Origin: Hippophae tibetana
Lineage: Eukaryota > Streptophyta > Magnoliopsida > Rosales > Elaeagnaceae
Assembly: GCA_037013495.1 (NCBI GenBank)
Contig: JAZDXN010000024.1
Span: 1,364,001 to 1,428,000, forward strand
DNA length: 64,000 bases
Direction of reading: 5' to 3'
The position numbers were made by a program, and so were the translations under genes. Shown one piece after another: positions 63,862-64,000 of this stretch. How positions within the stretch are numbered: position 1 is the first letter of the stretch; every line of letters begins with the position of its first letter. A model generated the notes under the pieces. The model made no database searches, was not told the origin of the DNA, and saw only the letters and a list, made by a program, of their open reading frames with translations.

Positions 63862-64000
63862 CTTATTTATAAGTTATTCTTAACGTGTTGGAATTTTCCG
63901 TATTGAATTTAACTTTATTTTTACCTGTCTCTCTCCAAATCTAGGTTCCAAACGAATTCGAAGAGTAAGAAGCAAGTAAAGATGTTGAGAAATACTGTGC
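63862..64000 (+). repeat. Partial monomer at window end (M118)
   Basis: The first 139 bp of another copy. CTCTCCAAATCTAGG makes it A-like. It reads TTAACGTGTTGG where A has TTAAAGTG and E has TTAATGTG, a private variant. The array continues past the window. Confidence 0.85.

Larger units (their letters stand above)
1..64000 (+). repeat. Tandem satellite array, ~546-bp monomer, 117 full copies plus a partial
   Basis: The phase mark CTTATTTATAAG recurs every 545-547 bp from base 1 to 63862 (63861 bp over 117 periods, mean 545.8). All copies have the same orientation and none is interrupted by unrelated sequence. Neighbouring copies differ mostly by scattered substitutions and one-base indels. 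The array runs off both ends of the window. AT-rich satellite with higher-order structure and no genes is typical of eukaryotic centromeric or heterochromatic DNA; that location is inferred, not shown. I do not recognise the family. All stretches longer than 300 bp without a gene, which is the entire window, hold only this repeat. Confidence 0.98.
25646..64000 (+). repeat. Zone 4: young hexameric HOR domain, types A-F (M48-M118)
   Basis: Seventy complete monomers and one partial are assignable to six types with few private changes. In order: D1 E F | A Bf | A B C D2 | A B Ct D1 E F | A B C D2f | A B C D2 | A B Ct D1 E F' | B* Cg D2 E F | A B C D2 | A B Ct D1 E F' | Ct D1 E F' | B* Cg D2 E F'' | Cg D2 E F | E/C D1 D/F | A B* Cg D2 E F | A B* C D2 | A-like. 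Full hexamers are about 3276 bp. Shorter units lack E-F, A, A-B or more. Low divergence between same-type copies indicates recent homogenisation. Confidence 0.92.

Noticed and set aside
1..64000. CRISPR-like or phage-like direct repeat array
   Set aside because: The period is 546 bp with no short repeat and spacer pattern, and monomers diverge along their entire length.

Overview
The whole window is one uninterrupted tandem satellite array. A monomer of about 546 bp (lengths 545-547) repeats head to tail in one orientation. I count 117 complete copies plus 139 bp of a 118th, called M1 to M118 here, each starting at its CTTATTTATAAG phase mark. Base 1 falls exactly on that mark, and M118 starts at 63862. 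I see no unique sequence, transposon, tRNA, rRNA, CRISPR array or credible protein gene. The array continues past both ends of the window. One monomer counted by hand has about 26% G+C. AT-rich, gene-free satellite with nested higher-order repeats (HORs) points to a eukaryotic chromosome, probably centromeric or other heterochromatin. The monomer is close to three 182-bp nucleosome steps, a length common in plants. I do not recognise the satellite family and cannot name the organism.

Layout. Zone 1 (1-12547, M1-M23) is built of five-monomer units of about 2.73 kb, including two adjacent near-identical copies (6547-9274 and 9275-12002). Zone 2 (12548-20732, M24-M38) is a mixed stretch of diverged monomers without a clear HOR. 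Zone 3 (20733-25645, M39-M47) has a four-monomer repeat (about 2.18 kb) that shortens to three and then two monomers. Zone 4 (25646-64000, M48-M118) is a young HOR domain made from six monomer types, A to F, in the order A-B-C-D-E-F (about 3.28 kb), with 2-, 3-, 4- and 5-monomer derivatives.

Monomer types in zone 4, by diagnostic variants. A: CTCTCCAAATCTAGG, with tail ATATGAG and ATCCTTTTT. B: CTAGATTCC and TTGACAAATAATG, with the same tail as A; a subtype B* has AAGCTAGTAAAGATTATGAC. C: B-like head, then CTCGAAAGC, AAATCGAAA and CACGCTATC. D: ATTTACCTTT and GGTTACAAACG, as D1 (GTGCTCAT) or D2 (AACCGTAG, GGAAACC). E: CTTAATGTG, TTCGTAGAG and CACCAACAC. F: GTTATACTT, AACGATAG, GGAAACC, an A8 run, CACACAATC, ending ATATTATTAAC. 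Three chains of variants travel together: Ct-D1-E, C-D2-A and Cg-D2-E, where Ct carries GAATTTGGCTCG and Cg carries ATTGAGAAA. Shortened units are joined by hybrid monomers in which one type changes into another inside a single 546-bp copy. These look like products of unequal crossing-over. A ten-monomer compound unit (A-B-C-D2-A-B-Ct-D1-E-F, 5.46 kb) occurs three times. Two adjacent 19-monomer blocks of exactly 10372 bp also match, although each carries a different extra tetramer.

No genes work together here. What the window offers is a detailed record of satellite evolution. There are also conserved dyad symmetries near the monomer junction (a 12-bp perfect-arm hairpin and an 18-bp dyad) that could matter for chromatin or recombination. 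All readings were made by eye, without alignment software, so type assignments rest on the named variants and not on full pairwise identity.
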